DNA from: Streptomyces griseomycini
GTDB lineage: Bacteria; Actinomycetota; Actinomycetes; Streptomycetales; Streptomycetaceae
Assembly: GCF_014203535.1 (NCBI RefSeq)
Contig: NZ_JACHJI010000005.1
Span: forward strand, 398,069 to 462,068
Length of the DNA: 64,000 bases
Direction of reading: 5' to 3'
This document shows positions 27,550 through 36,202 of the stretch, piece by piece. The notes below the pieces were generated by a model. That model saw nothing but the letters and a program-made list of their open reading frames with translations, was not told where the DNA came from and did no database searches. The position numbers and the translations under genes are program-made. Position 1 is the stretch's first letter, and each line of letters begins with the position of its first letter.

Positions 27550-27920
27550 GACCGGGCGCTTCTTCCGCCACCTGAGGAAGAGGACGCACGCGATGCCCGG
27601 GGTGGTCATCACCGACGAGCTCCGCTCCTGCGGCGCCGCCCACCGCGAGGTCGTGCCCTTGGCGGAGCACCGCTCGCACGAGGGCCTGAACGACCGGGCG
27701 GAGACCAGCCGTCAACCGGCGAGGCGGCGTGAACGGGCGATGAAGGGCTTCCGCTCGATGGGCGCCGCTCAAAGGTCCCTGTCCGCGTTCAGCGGTGTCT
27801 CGTCCCACTTCCGGCCCCGCCGCCACCTGATGACCGCCTCCGGCCGCCGAGCCGAGGTGACGGTCCGCTTCGCGATCCGGGATCAGGTCACCGGCGCTGC
27901 CGGTCGCCCCCACCGCGGCC
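27550..27920 (+). pseudogene. IS6-family transposase C-terminal relic
   Basis: One frame carries GRFFRHLRKRTHAMPGVVIT, DELRSCGAAHREVVPLAEHR, SHEGLNDRAETSRQPARRRE, RAMKGFRSMGAAQRSLSAFS and TVRFAIRDQVTGAAG. That is the second half of an IS6-family transposase in good order. The N-terminal half is missing. It is the same orientation and family as the relic at 21447-22050. Confidence 0.8.
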
Positions 27921-28214
27921 CGACACCCGCGCGGGCCGCGACCCACCACACTCCGACGCACCGTCGGACAGGCGCCGGCCCGACAACGTGACGGCGTCCT
28001 TCGGCGGGCTCTCCGAACAGGCACCGGGTGGCGGGCTGCGGGCGCTGGTGGCCGTGCAACCCGCCCTCCCGAACACCTGACGCCGGCTCACCGCACGGTT
28101 AACGTCGTCGAAACGCCGCCCGACTAGCCTTCGGGACCACGCCACCGGGAGACATGCCCGGTGGCCGAGGCCACCGGGCCCGCACGGCCCGGAGCGAGGA
28201 CTGAGGTGGGCGCC

Positions 28215-28517
28215 GTGCAACTGACCCCGCACGAGCAGGAGAGGCTGCTGATCCACGTCGCGGCCGACGTGGCGGACAAGCGCCGTGCCCGAGGGCTGCG
28301 GCTGAACCACCCCGAGGCGGTCGCCCTCATCACCTCGCACGTCCTCGAGGGGGCCCGGGACGGCCGCACCGTAGCCGAACTCATGGCGTCCGGGCGGCAG
28401 CTGCTCACCCGGGACGACGTCATGGAGGGCGTCGCGGAGATGATCCACGACGTGCAGGTGGAGGCCACCTTCCCGGACGGCACCAAGCTCGTCACCGTCC
28501 ACGCCCCGATCGTCTGA
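28215..28517 (+). CDS. ureA: urease subunit gamma
   Basis: Protein of 100 residues, full length for UreA, starting MQLTPHEQERLLIHVAADVA and including RGLRLNHPEAVALITSHVLE, LMASGRQLLTRDDVMEGV and a typical end VQVEATFPDGTKLVTVH. GTG start with GAGGTGGG upstream. It is the first gene of ureABCFGD. UreA is the small structural subunit of the nickel urease that splits urea to ammonia and carbon dioxide. The upstream region (28079-28214) probably holds the promoter; a TAGCCT near 28126 could be a -10 element. Confidence 0.97.
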   Translation: MQLTPHEQERLLIHVAADVADKRRARGLRLNHPEAVALITSHVLEGARDGRTVAELMASGRQLLTRDDVMEGVAEMIHDVQVEATFPDGTKLVTVHAPIV

Positions 28518-28533
28518 GCGGGGAGCGGCCGCC

Positions 28534-28845
28534 GTGACTCCCGGAGAGATCCTGTTCGCCGAGGACCCGATCGTCTACAACGAGGGCCGCGAGGTCACCC
28601 GGCTGACCGTCCTCAATGCCGCCGACCGGCCCGTCCAGGTCGGCTCCCACTACCACTTCGCCGAGACCAACCCCGGCCTGGAGTTCGACCGCCCGGCCGC
28701 CCACGGCAAGCGGCTGAACATCCCCGCCGGCACCGCCGTACGGTTCGAACCCGGCATCCCCGCCGAGGTGGAACTCGTACCGCTGGCCGGAGCCCGCGTC
28801 GTGCCCGGGCTGCGCGGACGGACCGGGGGTGCCCTCGATGCCTGA
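28534..28845 (+). CDS. ureB: urease subunit beta
   Basis: Protein of 103 residues, full length for UreB, GTG start with GGGGAGCGG upstream. Signature runs: PGEILFAEDPIVYNEGREVT, VQVGSHYHFAETNPGLEFDR, GKRLNIPAGTAVRFEPG. It lies 16 bases after ureA, and its stop overlaps the ureC start by 8 bases, implying coupled translation. Structural subunit of urease. Confidence 0.97.
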   Translation: MTPGEILFAEDPIVYNEGREVTRLTVLNAADRPVQVGSHYHFAETNPGLEFDRPAAHGKRLNIPAGTAVRFEPGIPAEVELVPLAGARVVPGLRGRTGGALDA

Positions 28846-30559
28846 GCTCTCCCGCGCCGCCCACGCCGACCTGTTCGGCCCCACGACCGGTGACCGCGTC
28901 CGGCTGGCCGACACCGACCTGCTGATCGAGATCGAGGAGGACCGCTCCGGCGGTCCCGGGCTCGCCGGGAACGAGGCCGTGTTCGGCGGCGGCAAGGTCA
29001 TCCGCGAGTCCATGGGGCAGGCCACCGCCACCCGCGCGGCCGGAACCCCGGACACGGTCGTCACCGGTGCCGTCGTCGTCGACCACTGGGGCGTGGTCAA
29101 GGCGGACATCGGCATCCGCGACGGCCGCATCACCGGCATCGGCAAGGCGGGCAACCCCGACACCATGGACGGCGTCCACCCGGACCTGGTCATCGGCCCC
29201 GAGACCGAGATCATCGCCGGCAACGGGCGGATCCTGACCGCCGGTGCCGTCGACGCGCACGTCCACTTCATCTGCCCGCAGATCGCCGACGAAGCGCTGG
29301 CCTCCGGCGTCACCACCCTGGTCGGCGGCGGTACCGGGCCGGCCGAGGGCTCCAAGGCGACCACCGTCACGCCCGGTCCCTGGCACCTGGCGCGGATGCT
29401 GGAGGCGTTGGAGGCGTACCCGGTCAACATCGGCCTGCTCGGCAAGGGCAACACCGTATCCCGGGAGGCGATGCTCTCGCAGATCAGGGGCGGCGCGGTC
29501 GGGCTGAAGCTGCACGAGGACTGGGGATCCACCCCGGCCGTCATCGACGCCGCGCTCACCGTCGCCGAGGGGACCGGCGTCCAGGTCGCCATCCACACGG
29601 ACACGCTCAACGAGGCCGGATTCGTGGGCGACACACTCGCCGCGATCGCCGGGCGCGGCATCCACGCCTACCACACGGAGGGCGCCGGCGGCGGGCACGC
29701 CCCGGACATCATGACCGTGGTCTCCGAACCGCACGTCCTGCCCAGCTCCACCAACCCGACCCGGCCGTTCACCGTCAACACCGTCGAGGAGCACCTCGAC
29801 ATGCTGATGGTGTGCCACCACCTGAACCCGGCGGTGCCGGAGGACCTCGCCTTCGCCGAGTCCCGCATCCGGCCGTCCACCATCGGTGCCGAGGACGTGC
29901 TGCACGACCTGGGCGCCATCTCCATCATCTCCTCCGACTCCCAGGCGATGGGACGGGTCGGTGAGGTGATCATGCGGACCTGGCAGACGGCCCACGTGAT
30001 GAAGCGGCGGCGTGGCGCCCTCCCGGGCGACGGCCGCGCCGACAACCACCGCGTGCGTCGCTATGTCGCCAAGTACACGATCAATCCCGCACTCGCCCAG
30101 GGACTGGCCGACGAGATCGGCTCCGTGGAGAGTGGCAAACTGGCCGACCTCGTGCTGTGGGAACCGGCGTTCTTCGGGGTGAAGCCCCACCTCGTCATCA
30201 AGGGCGGACAGATCGCCTACGCGCAGATGGGCGACGCCAACGCCTCCATCCCGACCCCGCAGCCGGTCCTGCCGCGCCCGATGTACGGGGCGGTCGGTCG
30301 GGCGCCCGCCGCCAACTCGGTCAACTTCGTGGCGGAACCTGCGATCGAGGCCGGCCTGCCCGGACGGCTGGGGCTGGGAAAGCGGTTCGTGACCATCGAC
30401 TCCACCCGCGGGGTGACCAAGGCGGACATGAGGGAGAACGACGCCATGCCGGACGTGCGCATCGACCCGGACAGCTTCGCCGTGCACATCGACGGGGAAC
30501 TGGTCGAGGCAACCCCGGCGGCGGAACTGCCCATGGCCCAGCGCTACTTCCTCTTCTGA
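28838..30559 (+). CDS. ureC: urease subunit alpha
   Basis: Protein of 573 residues, full length. All catalytic features are in place: nickel ligands H141 and H143 (DAHVHFICPQ), the carbamylated Lys224 (VGLKLHEDWG), nickel ligands His253 (VAIHTDT) and His279 (HAYHTEGAGGGHAP), flap Cys326 and catalytic His327 (MVCHHLNP), and Asp367 (SSDSQAMGRVGE). The 7-residue offset from Klebsiella UreC numbering is constant, which supports the start at ATG 28838, overlapping ureB. Its stop overlaps ureF (TGATG). A working urease is expected if nickel is supplied. Confidence 0.98.
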   Translation: MPELSRAAHADLFGPTTGDRVRLADTDLLIEIEEDRSGGPGLAGNEAVFGGGKVIRESMGQATATRAAGTPDTVVTGAVVVDHWGVVKADIGIRDGRITGIGKAGNPDTMDGVHPDLVIGPETEIIAGNGRILTAGAVDAHVHFICPQIADEALASGVTTLVGGGTGPAEGSKATTVTPGPWHLARMLEALEAYPVNIGLLGKGNTVSREAMLSQIRGGAVGLKLHEDWGSTPAVIDAALTVAEGTGVQVAIHTDTLNEAGFVGDTLAAIAGRGIHAYHTEGAGGGHAPDIMTVVSEPHVLPSSTNPTRPFTVNTVEEHLDMLMVCHHLNPAVPEDLAFAESRIRPSTIGAEDVLHDLGAISIISSDSQAMGRVGEVIMRTWQTAHVMKRRRGALPGDGRADNHRVRRYVAKYTINPALAQGLADEIGSVESGKLADLVLWEPAFFGVKPHLVIKGGQIAYAQMGDANASIPTPQPVLPRPMYGAVGRAPAANSVNFVAEPAIEAGLPGRLGLGKRFVTIDSTRGVTKADMRENDAMPDVRIDPDSFAVHIDGELVEATPAAELPMAQRYFLF

Positions 30560-31233
30560 TGTCCCGGGGAGCGCTCCTCGTCCTGGCCGACGGCCGGTTT
30601 CCCGCCGGAGGGCACGCGCACTCCGGCGGGGCGGAGGCGGCCGTCGGTGCGGGACGGGTCACGGGGGCCGCGAGCCTGGAGGACTTCTGCCGGGGGCGGC
30701 TGCACACGACGGGACTGGTGGCGGCGGCGGTCGCGGCGGCCGCGGCGCTGGGCGTCGATCCGGGGGAGCTGGACGCGGCGGCCGACGCGCGCACGCCCTC
30801 GCCCGCGCTGCGGACGGCCGCGCGCAGGCTGGGGCGGCAGCTGCTGAGGGCGGCGCGCGTGGCCTGGCCGTCGGGCGAACTCGACGCGCTCGCCGGGCGG
30901 TTCCCCAAGGGCGCGCATCAACCGGTGGTCCTGGGCGTCACGGCGCGGGCGGCCGGGCTGGGGCCCGCGGACGCGGCGTACTGCGCGGCGTACGAGAGCG
31001 TCAGTGGCCCGGCTTCGGCGACGGTGCGGTTGCTGGGGCTCGACCCGTTCGATGCGACGGGGGTGCTGGCGCGGTTGGCGCCGGAGGTGGACGCGGTGGT
31101 ATCGCGGGCGGTCGGGGCGGCACGGGGTGCTGTCGGTGAGGGGGTCGACGCGTTGCCCGCGGCGTCCGCACCGTTGCTGGAGGTCGGCGCGGAGGCGCAC
31201 GCGGGGTGGGCCGTGCGGTTGTTCGCCACGTGA
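30559..31233 (+). CDS. ureF: urease accessory protein UreF
   Basis: Protein of 224 residues. UreF marks: LLVLADGRFPAGGHAHSGGA near the N-terminus, LDALAGRFPKGAHQPVVLGV in the middle, and a helical C-terminus ending GWAVRLFAT. UreF joins UreD and UreG in the complex that loads nickel on the UreABC apoenzyme. The start ATG overlaps the ureC stop as TGATG. It is richer in Ala/Gly than the E. coli-type proteins, as usual in actinomycetes. Confidence 0.94.
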   Translation: MSRGALLVLADGRFPAGGHAHSGGAEAAVGAGRVTGAASLEDFCRGRLHTTGLVAAAVAAAAALGVDPGELDAAADARTPSPALRTAARRLGRQLLRAARVAWPSGELDALAGRFPKGAHQPVVLGVTARAAGLGPADAAYCAAYESVSGPASATVRLLGLDPFDATGVLARLAPEVDAVVSRAVGAARGAVGEGVDALPAASAPLLEVGAEAHAGWAVRLFAT

Positions 31234-31348
31234 GGGCCGGGTGCGCCCCGCCGCCCTTTACCGTCCGTCCCCGGGGTCTGGCCCCCGGGACTCTCATCGG
31301 CCTGCCTCGTCCTCACACGCCGGACGGGCTGACTACTGGAGGCGTTGC

Positions 31349-32032
31349 ATGCATCTCGGTCATTCCCTCTCCCACGGCGGGCCGGACGCCGTCAGTGCCG
31401 GTGCCCGTCGGCCCGACGGGGCGCGGCGGGCCCTGCGGATCGGGCTCGGCGGGCCCGTGGGGTCCGGGAAGACCGCGACCGTCGCCGCCCTCTGCCGGAT
31501 CCTGCGGGACGAGGTGTCCCTGGCCGTCGTCACCAACGACATCTACACCCGGGAGGACGCCGAGTTCCTGCTCCGCGAGGCGGTCCTGCCGCCCGAGAGG
31601 ATCACCGCCGTGGAGACCGGGGCCTGTCCGCACACCGCGATCCGGGACGACATCTCCGCGAACCTCGAAGCGGTGGAGGACCTCGAGGACGAGGTCGGCC
31701 CGCTGGACCTGATCCTCGTCGAGTCCGGCGGGGACAATCTCACCGCCACCTTCTCCAAAGGGCTCGTCGACGCCCAGATCTTCGTGATCGACGTGGCCGG
31801 CGGGGACGACATCCCGCGCAAGGGCGGGCCCGGCGTGACCACCGCCGACCTCCTGGTCGTCAACAAGACCGACCTCGCCCCCCACGTCGGCTCCGACCTC
31901 GCCCGCATGGCCGCCGACGCCAGGGCCCAGCGGGCCCACCTTCCGGTGGTGTTCCAGTCGCTGCGGGGCGAGGACGGGGTGCGGGACGTCGCCGCCTGGG
32001 TGCGGGAGCGGCTCGCCGCGTGGACGGCGTGA
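31349..32032 (+). CDS. ureG: urease accessory GTPase UreG
   Basis: Protein of 227 residues, ATG with TGGAGG upstream. P-loop GGPVGSGKT (34-42), VVTNDIYTREDAEFLLR, the nickel-binding CPH motif in ETGACPHTAIRDDIS, LILVESGGDNLTATFSKGLV, and the GTP-base motif VVNKTDLA. UreG uses GTP to drive nickel delivery to urease. The N-terminus carries only three His (2, 5, 9), not a long His-rich tail, so it gives little nickel storage. Its stop overlaps ureD (GTGA). Confidence 0.97.
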   Translation: MHLGHSLSHGGPDAVSAGARRPDGARRALRIGLGGPVGSGKTATVAALCRILRDEVSLAVVTNDIYTREDAEFLLREAVLPPERITAVETGACPHTAIRDDISANLEAVEDLEDEVGPLDLILVESGGDNLTATFSKGLVDAQIFVIDVAGGDDIPRKGGPGVTTADLLVVNKTDLAPHVGSDLARMAADARAQRAHLPVVFQSLRGEDGVRDVAAWVRERLAAWTA

Positions 32033-32799
32033 ACACCGCCGGCGTACGGGCGGCCGCCCGCGTCCGCGCCTGCGCCGACGGCCGGGGCGGGACCTGCCTG
32101 CCCGTGCTCGAAGGCGACGGGCCACTGGCTCTCCGGCGGACGCGGGGGAGCGGCACCGAGGCGCACGTCCTGCTCGTCGGTGCCATGAGCGGCCCCCTCG
32201 GCGGGGACCGTCTCTCGGTGCGGGCGGACGTCCGGCCGGGAGCCCGTCTCCGGATCGGGTCGGCCGCCGCGACCCTGGCCCTGCCCGGCCAGCATGAGGC
32301 CGGGGCCCGCTACGACGTACGCCTGACTGTCGCCGGGGGAGGCGAACTCCACTGGCTGCCGGAGCAGTTGATCTCCGTCAGGGGAAGCGAGCTGCAGATC
32401 ACCACGCACGCCGACCTCGACCACGGGGCCCGGCTCGTGCTCCGCGAGGAGCAGGTGCTGGGGCGGGCCGGGGAGGAACCCGGACGGCTCACGACCCGTC
32501 TGACCGTACGGCTCGCGGGGCGGACCGTCCTCGACCAGCAACTGGCCTGCGGTCCCGGGGCGCCCGGCGGCTGGGACGGCCCGGCCGTGCTGGGCGGACT
32601 GCGAGCGGTCGGTCAGCTCGTGGTCGTGCGGCCCGAGTTCGAGGAGAAGCCGGTCACCGCGAGGGAACTGGGAGGGGACGCCGCCGTCCTGCCCCTCCCG
32701 GGTCCCGCCGCGCTGGTGACCGCCGTGGCACCGGATGCGCTGCGGCTGCGCCGCATCCTCGACGGGGCATCGGCCCTCCTCGCCCCGGCGCGCGATTGA
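32029..32799 (+). CDS. ureD: urease accessory protein UreD
   Basis: Protein of 256 residues, GTG start overlapping the ureG stop (GTGA). UreD marks: LLVGAMSGPLGGDRLSVRAD, ATLALPGQHEAGARYDVRLT, ELHWLPEQLISVRGSELQIT and LVLREEQVLGRAGEEPGRLT. UreD (UreH) is the scaffold that binds apo-urease and UreF. It is the last gene of the operon; a hairpin follows (32805-32837). No ureE, the nickel metallochaperone, is present in the operon or elsewhere in the window, as in several other actinomycete urease loci. Confidence 0.93.
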   Translation: MNTAGVRAAARVRACADGRGGTCLPVLEGDGPLALRRTRGSGTEAHVLLVGAMSGPLGGDRLSVRADVRPGARLRIGSAAATLALPGQHEAGARYDVRLTVAGGGELHWLPEQLISVRGSELQITTHADLDHGARLVLREEQVLGRAGEEPGRLTTRLTVRLAGRTVLDQQLACGPGAPGGWDGPAVLGGLRAVGQLVVVRPEFEEKPVTARELGGDAAVLPLPGPAALVTAVAPDALRLRRILDGASALLAPARD

Positions 32800-32804
32800 G
32801 GGAA

Positions 32805-32837
32805 CCTTCCTGTCCGGTTGTCGGACCGGCGAGGAAG
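32805..32837. terminator. terminator of the urease operon
   Basis: An imperfect hairpin: CCTTCCTGTCCGGT at the left and ACCGGCGAGGAAGG at the right (12 of 14 pairs), 6 bases after the ureD stop. Confidence 0.6.
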
Positions 32838-32928
32838 GGGCATCGCCCCTGTTTCCGGGAACGGGCCTTGGCCTCTGGTCCTGGACGCACGAGACCCCGG
32901 ATCCCGGGGACCCGGGGACGGACGTCTC

Positions 32929-33598
32929 GTGGGCACGAAGCACTGTCCGCCGGAGTGCAAGGCGGACGCGGTCGTGCTGGACGGGGCGCGGCCCGGGGCG
33001 GTGGTCGGGCAGGTCGCCGCCGATCCGGGCGTCAACCCCGGGACTCTGCGGGACTGGGCCCGGGCGGCCGGAGCGGACCGGCCCCGGGGGCGCCGCGCGC
33101 AGACACCCGCCGAGCGGCCCACACCGCTGGAGGCGGAGAACGCCGCCCTGCGCAAGAAGGTCCGCGGGCCGACGGAGGAACGCGGGATCCTGCGCAAGGG
33201 CACCGGGTATTCCGCCGGGGGAGGGGGCGCGCTGGTGAACCGCTTGACAGTTCGTCGCCGGCCACCGGCGCCGCCACGGCGTGAAGCGGCTGTGCACCCT
33301 CCTCGGCATCGCCCGCTCGAGCTGCTGCCACTGGTGCAGGGCAGCGGCCGTGAGGGCGGCCCGCCGGGCCGTCGACGTGAAGCCCGCTGCCCGGATGCGC
33401 ACGGTCCACCGGGCCTCGGAGGGGCCCTGCGACGTCCCCGGTATCACCGCCGGGCTCCGGGAGAACGGCGAGGTGGTGAACCACAGGCGCGTCGCCCGGA
33501 TCATGAAGGCGACCGGCCGGCCGGGCTCCGCCTGCGCCGCTCCCGCCGCAGCCCGGTCGTCCACGAGCGAGCACTCCGAACGACATCAACCACGCTGA
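32929..33598 (+). pseudogene. IS3-family element relic (orfA and 5' orfB)
   Basis: OrfA remains as VGTKHCPPECKADAVVLDGA, PGVNPGTLRDWARAAGADRP and LEAENAALRKKVRGPTEERG. OrfB begins in another frame as VNRL near 33234 and continues MKRLCTLLGIARSSCCHWCR and GPCDVPGITAGLRENGEVVN, stopping at 33598. Only the first third of OrfB is present, without the DDE core. Several conserved residues (for example FYHW to CCHW) are changed. Confidence 0.8.
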
Positions 33599-34070
33599 CC
33601 GAAGCCGCACCACCCGTGTTCGAGATCAGGGGACAGGCCCCAGGTGCGACCACCGCATCAGGAGCCCGAGCCGATCCTGCTCCGGCTGCTGTCGGTGACT
33701 GACGTGACGGCCGGTGTCGGGCACTGCCAGTCGCTGGTGCTGCTGTACGGCAACGACCACCAGTCCCGCCGATCGTCCGTGATCCCGGTGCGGCTGACGC
33801 CCCAGGTCATCGCAGAGGCCGCACCGGCGGCAACCGGGGCCGACCAGCTCGAGACGAGCACCGCCCACCAGGCCGTCGTGAACGCCTCCGACCAGCACCC
33901 CGGCCGGGCATCCAAAACCCGCGCACTGCACGAACTCCTCGGCATGCCCACCGATGAGGCGACCGTCAGCATCACCCGCGGCCGCCTCGGCCGCCTCAGC
34001 CGCCTCAGCCGCCAAGGCTTCCTCACCCGACCTGGACGAGACCGCTACCGAAAACGGTCCCGACGTCCAC
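33599..34070 (+). other. unassigned plus-strand frame with expanded 9-bp repeat
   Basis: A frame from 33644 reads MRPPHQEPEPILLRLLSVTD, then VIPVRLTPQVIAEAAPAATG, then MPTDEATVSITRGRLGRLSR and RQGFLTRPGRDRYRKR. It is moderately protein-like but I do not recognise it. Within it CCGCCTCAG-type 9-bp units are repeated three times (about 33981-34013), giving RLGRLSRLSR. A related shorter copy lies at 34752-34824, on the far side of the acetyltransferase gene. Confidence 0.4.
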
Positions 34071-34643
34071 TCAGCTGGCTGGAATCGGCACGGCCGACGG
34101 CCGCCACTCTCGCCTGATCAACCCGAACACCCACGAGTCGGACACCTCGCCGTTCACGACGCAGTCTTCCCGCAACGTCCCTTCCCGCACGAAACCGATC
34201 TTCTCCAGTACCCGGGCGGATGCCACGTTGCGCGTATCGGTCCCGGCCTGCACTCGATTCAGGTCCAGTGTGTCGAATGCCCACTGCAGCAGGGCGTGCG
34301 CGGCCTCCGTCGCGTAGCCGTGGCCCCACATCGCATCGTCGAGGACATAGCCCAACGACGCGCTGCGGTAGTCCGGGTTCCACCCGGTCGGACCGCACCA
34401 GCCGACGAAGGCCCCGTCAGGAGCGCGGTCGATGGCCACCCGTGCCCCGGTGCCTTCGTCCGCCATCTTCCGGCAGATCGCGATGAAGCGCTCGGCGCGG
34501 GCCCGTTCGGTCCACGGCGGAGAGTCCCAGTAGCGCATCACGTAGGTGCTGCTGTGCAGCGCGAAGAGGGGATCCGCGTCGGCGTCGGTGAAGGAGCGCA
34601 GTCGCAGGCGAGCGGTGTGCAGCAGGGGGGTGGCCAAGGTCAT
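34071..34643 (-). CDS. GNAT-family N-acetyltransferase (RimJ/RimL type)
   Basis: Protein of 190 residues, start MTLATPLLHTARLRLRSFTD. The layout is that of RimJ/RimL-like acetyltransferases: TARLRLRxFxxxDADPLF, VMRYWDSPPWTERARAERFI, ASLGYVLDDAMWGHGYATEA (the acetyl-CoA loop WGHGYATEA), LNRVQAGTDTRNVASARVLE, KIGFVREGTLRE. It probably modifies an amino group of a protein or small molecule. It is bracketed by two related sequence copies (33972-34060 and 34752-34824), which suggests it was inserted or that the flank was duplicated. Confidence 0.92.
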   Translation of the reverse strand: MTLATPLLHTARLRLRSFTDADADPLFALHSSTYVMRYWDSPPWTERARAERFIAICRKMADEGTGARVAIDRAPDGAFVGWCGPTGWNPDYRSASLGYVLDDAMWGHGYATEAAHALLQWAFDTLDLNRVQAGTDTRNVASARVLEKIGFVREGTLREDCVVNGEVSDSWVFGLIRREWRPSAVPIPAS

Positions 34644-34751
34644 GCGCACCGTCCTGCGGCCCCAGGGGTGGGCAGGACACCGAACATCCGATCCCGGCCC
34701 GGCCCTCACGACCGAGGAACCGCCCACCACCGACGACCCGGACGTGAACGC

Positions 34752-34824
34752 CACCCGCGGCCGCCTCGCCCGCCGAGGCTTCCTCACCCCACCCGGACGA
34801 GGCCGCCACCGGAAGCGGACTTGA
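34752..34824 (+). repeat. second copy of the GRLxRxGFLTRPGRxRxRKR-coding segment
   Basis: CACCCGCGGCCGCCTCGCC and onwards encodes a short run ending RRGFLTPPGRGRHRKR, the same sequence as at 33972-34060 apart from point changes and the lack of two 9-bp units. The repeat is direct and the two copies lie either side of the acetyltransferase gene. Confidence 0.6.
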
Positions 34825-35030
34825 CGGCCGCTGACAGCGCCGCGGCCGGGCGCGCTTTCCGGCTGTGGTGGGGCGGCGCGCTGTGTCCGGAGCCGTTCAC
34901 CTGCGGTCATGGACGGACGGCTGGTGGGGCGCGCCCGGCTCCTGGCCTCGTCTGAGCGGCAGTGACGGTGCCGGAGGAGACGGAAACCGAGACGGGGCTC
35001 GCCGTGCTGGTCCGAGTGAGACCCTCGGGG

Positions 35031-35315
35031 CTACAGACCGCGAAGCGCCTCGTGGAGGTCGCCGTAGGCGCTCCAGCAGTCGATGCCGCCATCGTCGTTC
35101 AGACTGCCCATGTACCAGTCCTCGTCGTTGACCGGCTTCACCAGACACAGCCCGTGGAACCCGAGGATGATCTCAGGATGGAGCCGCTCCCCTTCTCCCG
35201 GTCGGCCCACCCACGTCACGACGCGATCGGTGTCGAGAGTCATGGAGTCCCGATCCCCGGAGACGTCGCGGATCTCCTCCAGAGTCCACCCTGCCGGTAG
35301 CTGCCCGCCTGTCAT
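35031..35315 (-). CDS. small hypothetical protein
   Basis: Protein of 94 residues starting MTGGQLPAGWTLEEIRDVSG. Normal, acidic composition: MTLDTDRVVTWVGRPGEGER, IILGFHGLCLVKPVNDEDWY and MGSLNDDGGIDCWSAYGDLH. The aromatic, strand-rich pattern suggests a small beta-sheet domain. No membrane segment. AGGAAG lies about 12 bases before the ATG. Family and function not recognised. Confidence 0.65.
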   Translation of the reverse strand: MTGGQLPAGWTLEEIRDVSGDRDSMTLDTDRVVTWVGRPGEGERLHPEIILGFHGLCLVKPVNDEDWYMGSLNDDGGIDCWSAYGDLHEALRGL

Positions 35316-35321
35316 GAGGTG

Positions 35322-35540
35322 TCACTTCCTACGTGGGGATCCGCCGTTGACCGTACAGGCACTTTCCTGGGATGCACGAAGCCACCGCGCCGGCTGTTCG
35401 TGCCGTCGGCCGGTGATGACGGCACGGACCTCCGCTGAAGCCGGGAGCCGGTCGGCGCGGACGTGTCGGATGCACTCCGGGCAACAGAACGGGCGCAGTA
35501 TCGCCCGTCCGGCCCAGGGAAACGGCAGCCGATATGCCAT
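35322..35540 (-). CDS. possible small Cys-containing protein
   Basis: A 72-residue frame (AYRLPFPWAGRAILRPFCCP, then ECIRHVRADRLPASAEVRAV) between the small hypothetical gene and the divergent Rpf-like gene. The CCPEC run could bind metal. The frame overlaps the upstream region of the Rpf-like gene and has no clear ribosome site, so it may be chance. Confidence 0.25.
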   Translation of the reverse strand: MAYRLPFPWAGRAILRPFCCPECIRHVRADRLPASAEVRAVITGRRHEQPARWLRASQESACTVNGGSPRRK

Positions 35541-35935
35541 CCCCCGTCGCGTGGAGTAACAGTCTCCCTATGACTAGCAGACGAAACGCTCATGCAGGCA
35601 GCGGGCGCAGGGCTCACGGCAGCCGGATCCACGCCGTCCTGATGATCCTGGTCACTGCGGCGGTCCTCGGCGCACCCACCCAAGCGGCGGCCTCTCCGTC
35701 GACCACCCCGGGCCCGGACTGGGACGCCATCGCCGCGTGCGAATCCGGCGGCGACTGGCAGGCGAACACCGGAAACGGCCACTACGGCGGTCTGCAGTTC
35801 ACACAGTCGAGCTGGGCCGCGGCCGGCGGACTCCGGTACGCCCCGCGCGCGGACCTGGCCACCCGCAAGGAACAGATCGCCGTGGCCGAACGCCTGGCCC
35901 GTCTCCAGGGGATGTCGGCCTGGTCCTGCGCCTGA
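35534..35935 (+). CDS. secreted transglycosylase-like (Rpf-domain) protein
   Basis: 133 residues from ATG 35534, or 121 from ATG 35570 (MTSRRNAHAGSGRRAHGSR), which gives a better signal peptide (IHAVLMILVTAAVLGAPTQA then AAASPS). The mature part is a complete resuscitation-promoting-factor-like domain: DWDAIAACESGGDWQANTGN, GHYGGLQFTQSSWAAAGG, AVAERLARLQGMSAWSCA. The Glu in ACESGG is the catalytic residue expected for cutting peptidoglycan. It has no LysM domain and is among the shortest of its kind. It likely acts on the cell wall during growth or spore germination. I could not find the c-di-AMP riboswitch known upstream of some Streptomyces rpf genes. Confidence 0.88.
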   Translation: MPSPVAWSNSLPMTSRRNAHAGSGRRAHGSRIHAVLMILVTAAVLGAPTQAAASPSTTPGPDWDAIAACESGGDWQANTGNGHYGGLQFTQSSWAAAGGLRYAPRADLATRKEQIAVAERLARLQGMSAWSCA

Positions 35936-36202
35936 GCACCCGGTTTTTTCCGTCGGCGGAGCTGAATCCCCCCGGAGCGCGGTCGGTTGAGGATAGGCGG
36001 ACGGACCGCAGCCGAGTTGGTACGGCCCGGAGGACTGTGGGGGCAGCGGTCGGGGCGCCTCCGGCGCGGTCCCGCGGGCGGGCGCGCCCTCCTCGGCCGG
36101 GGCGGCCGGGCTGGTGGCGCGGGGGACTCGTCGCGGCGGCCGAGGACGCGGGTGCGCTTCGCGGGCGCGGCGTGACCGCCGGCCTCCTCGAAGAACGACT
36201 GG

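Noticed and set aside
35345..35533. A c-di-AMP (ydaO-type) riboswitch upstream of the Rpf-like gene
   Set aside because: Some Streptomyces rpf genes have one, but the conserved aptamer segments are not present here.
35936..36202. A possible small gene after the Rpf-like protein
   Set aside because: Frames are Arg/Gly-rich, with no ribosome site and no recognisable motif.
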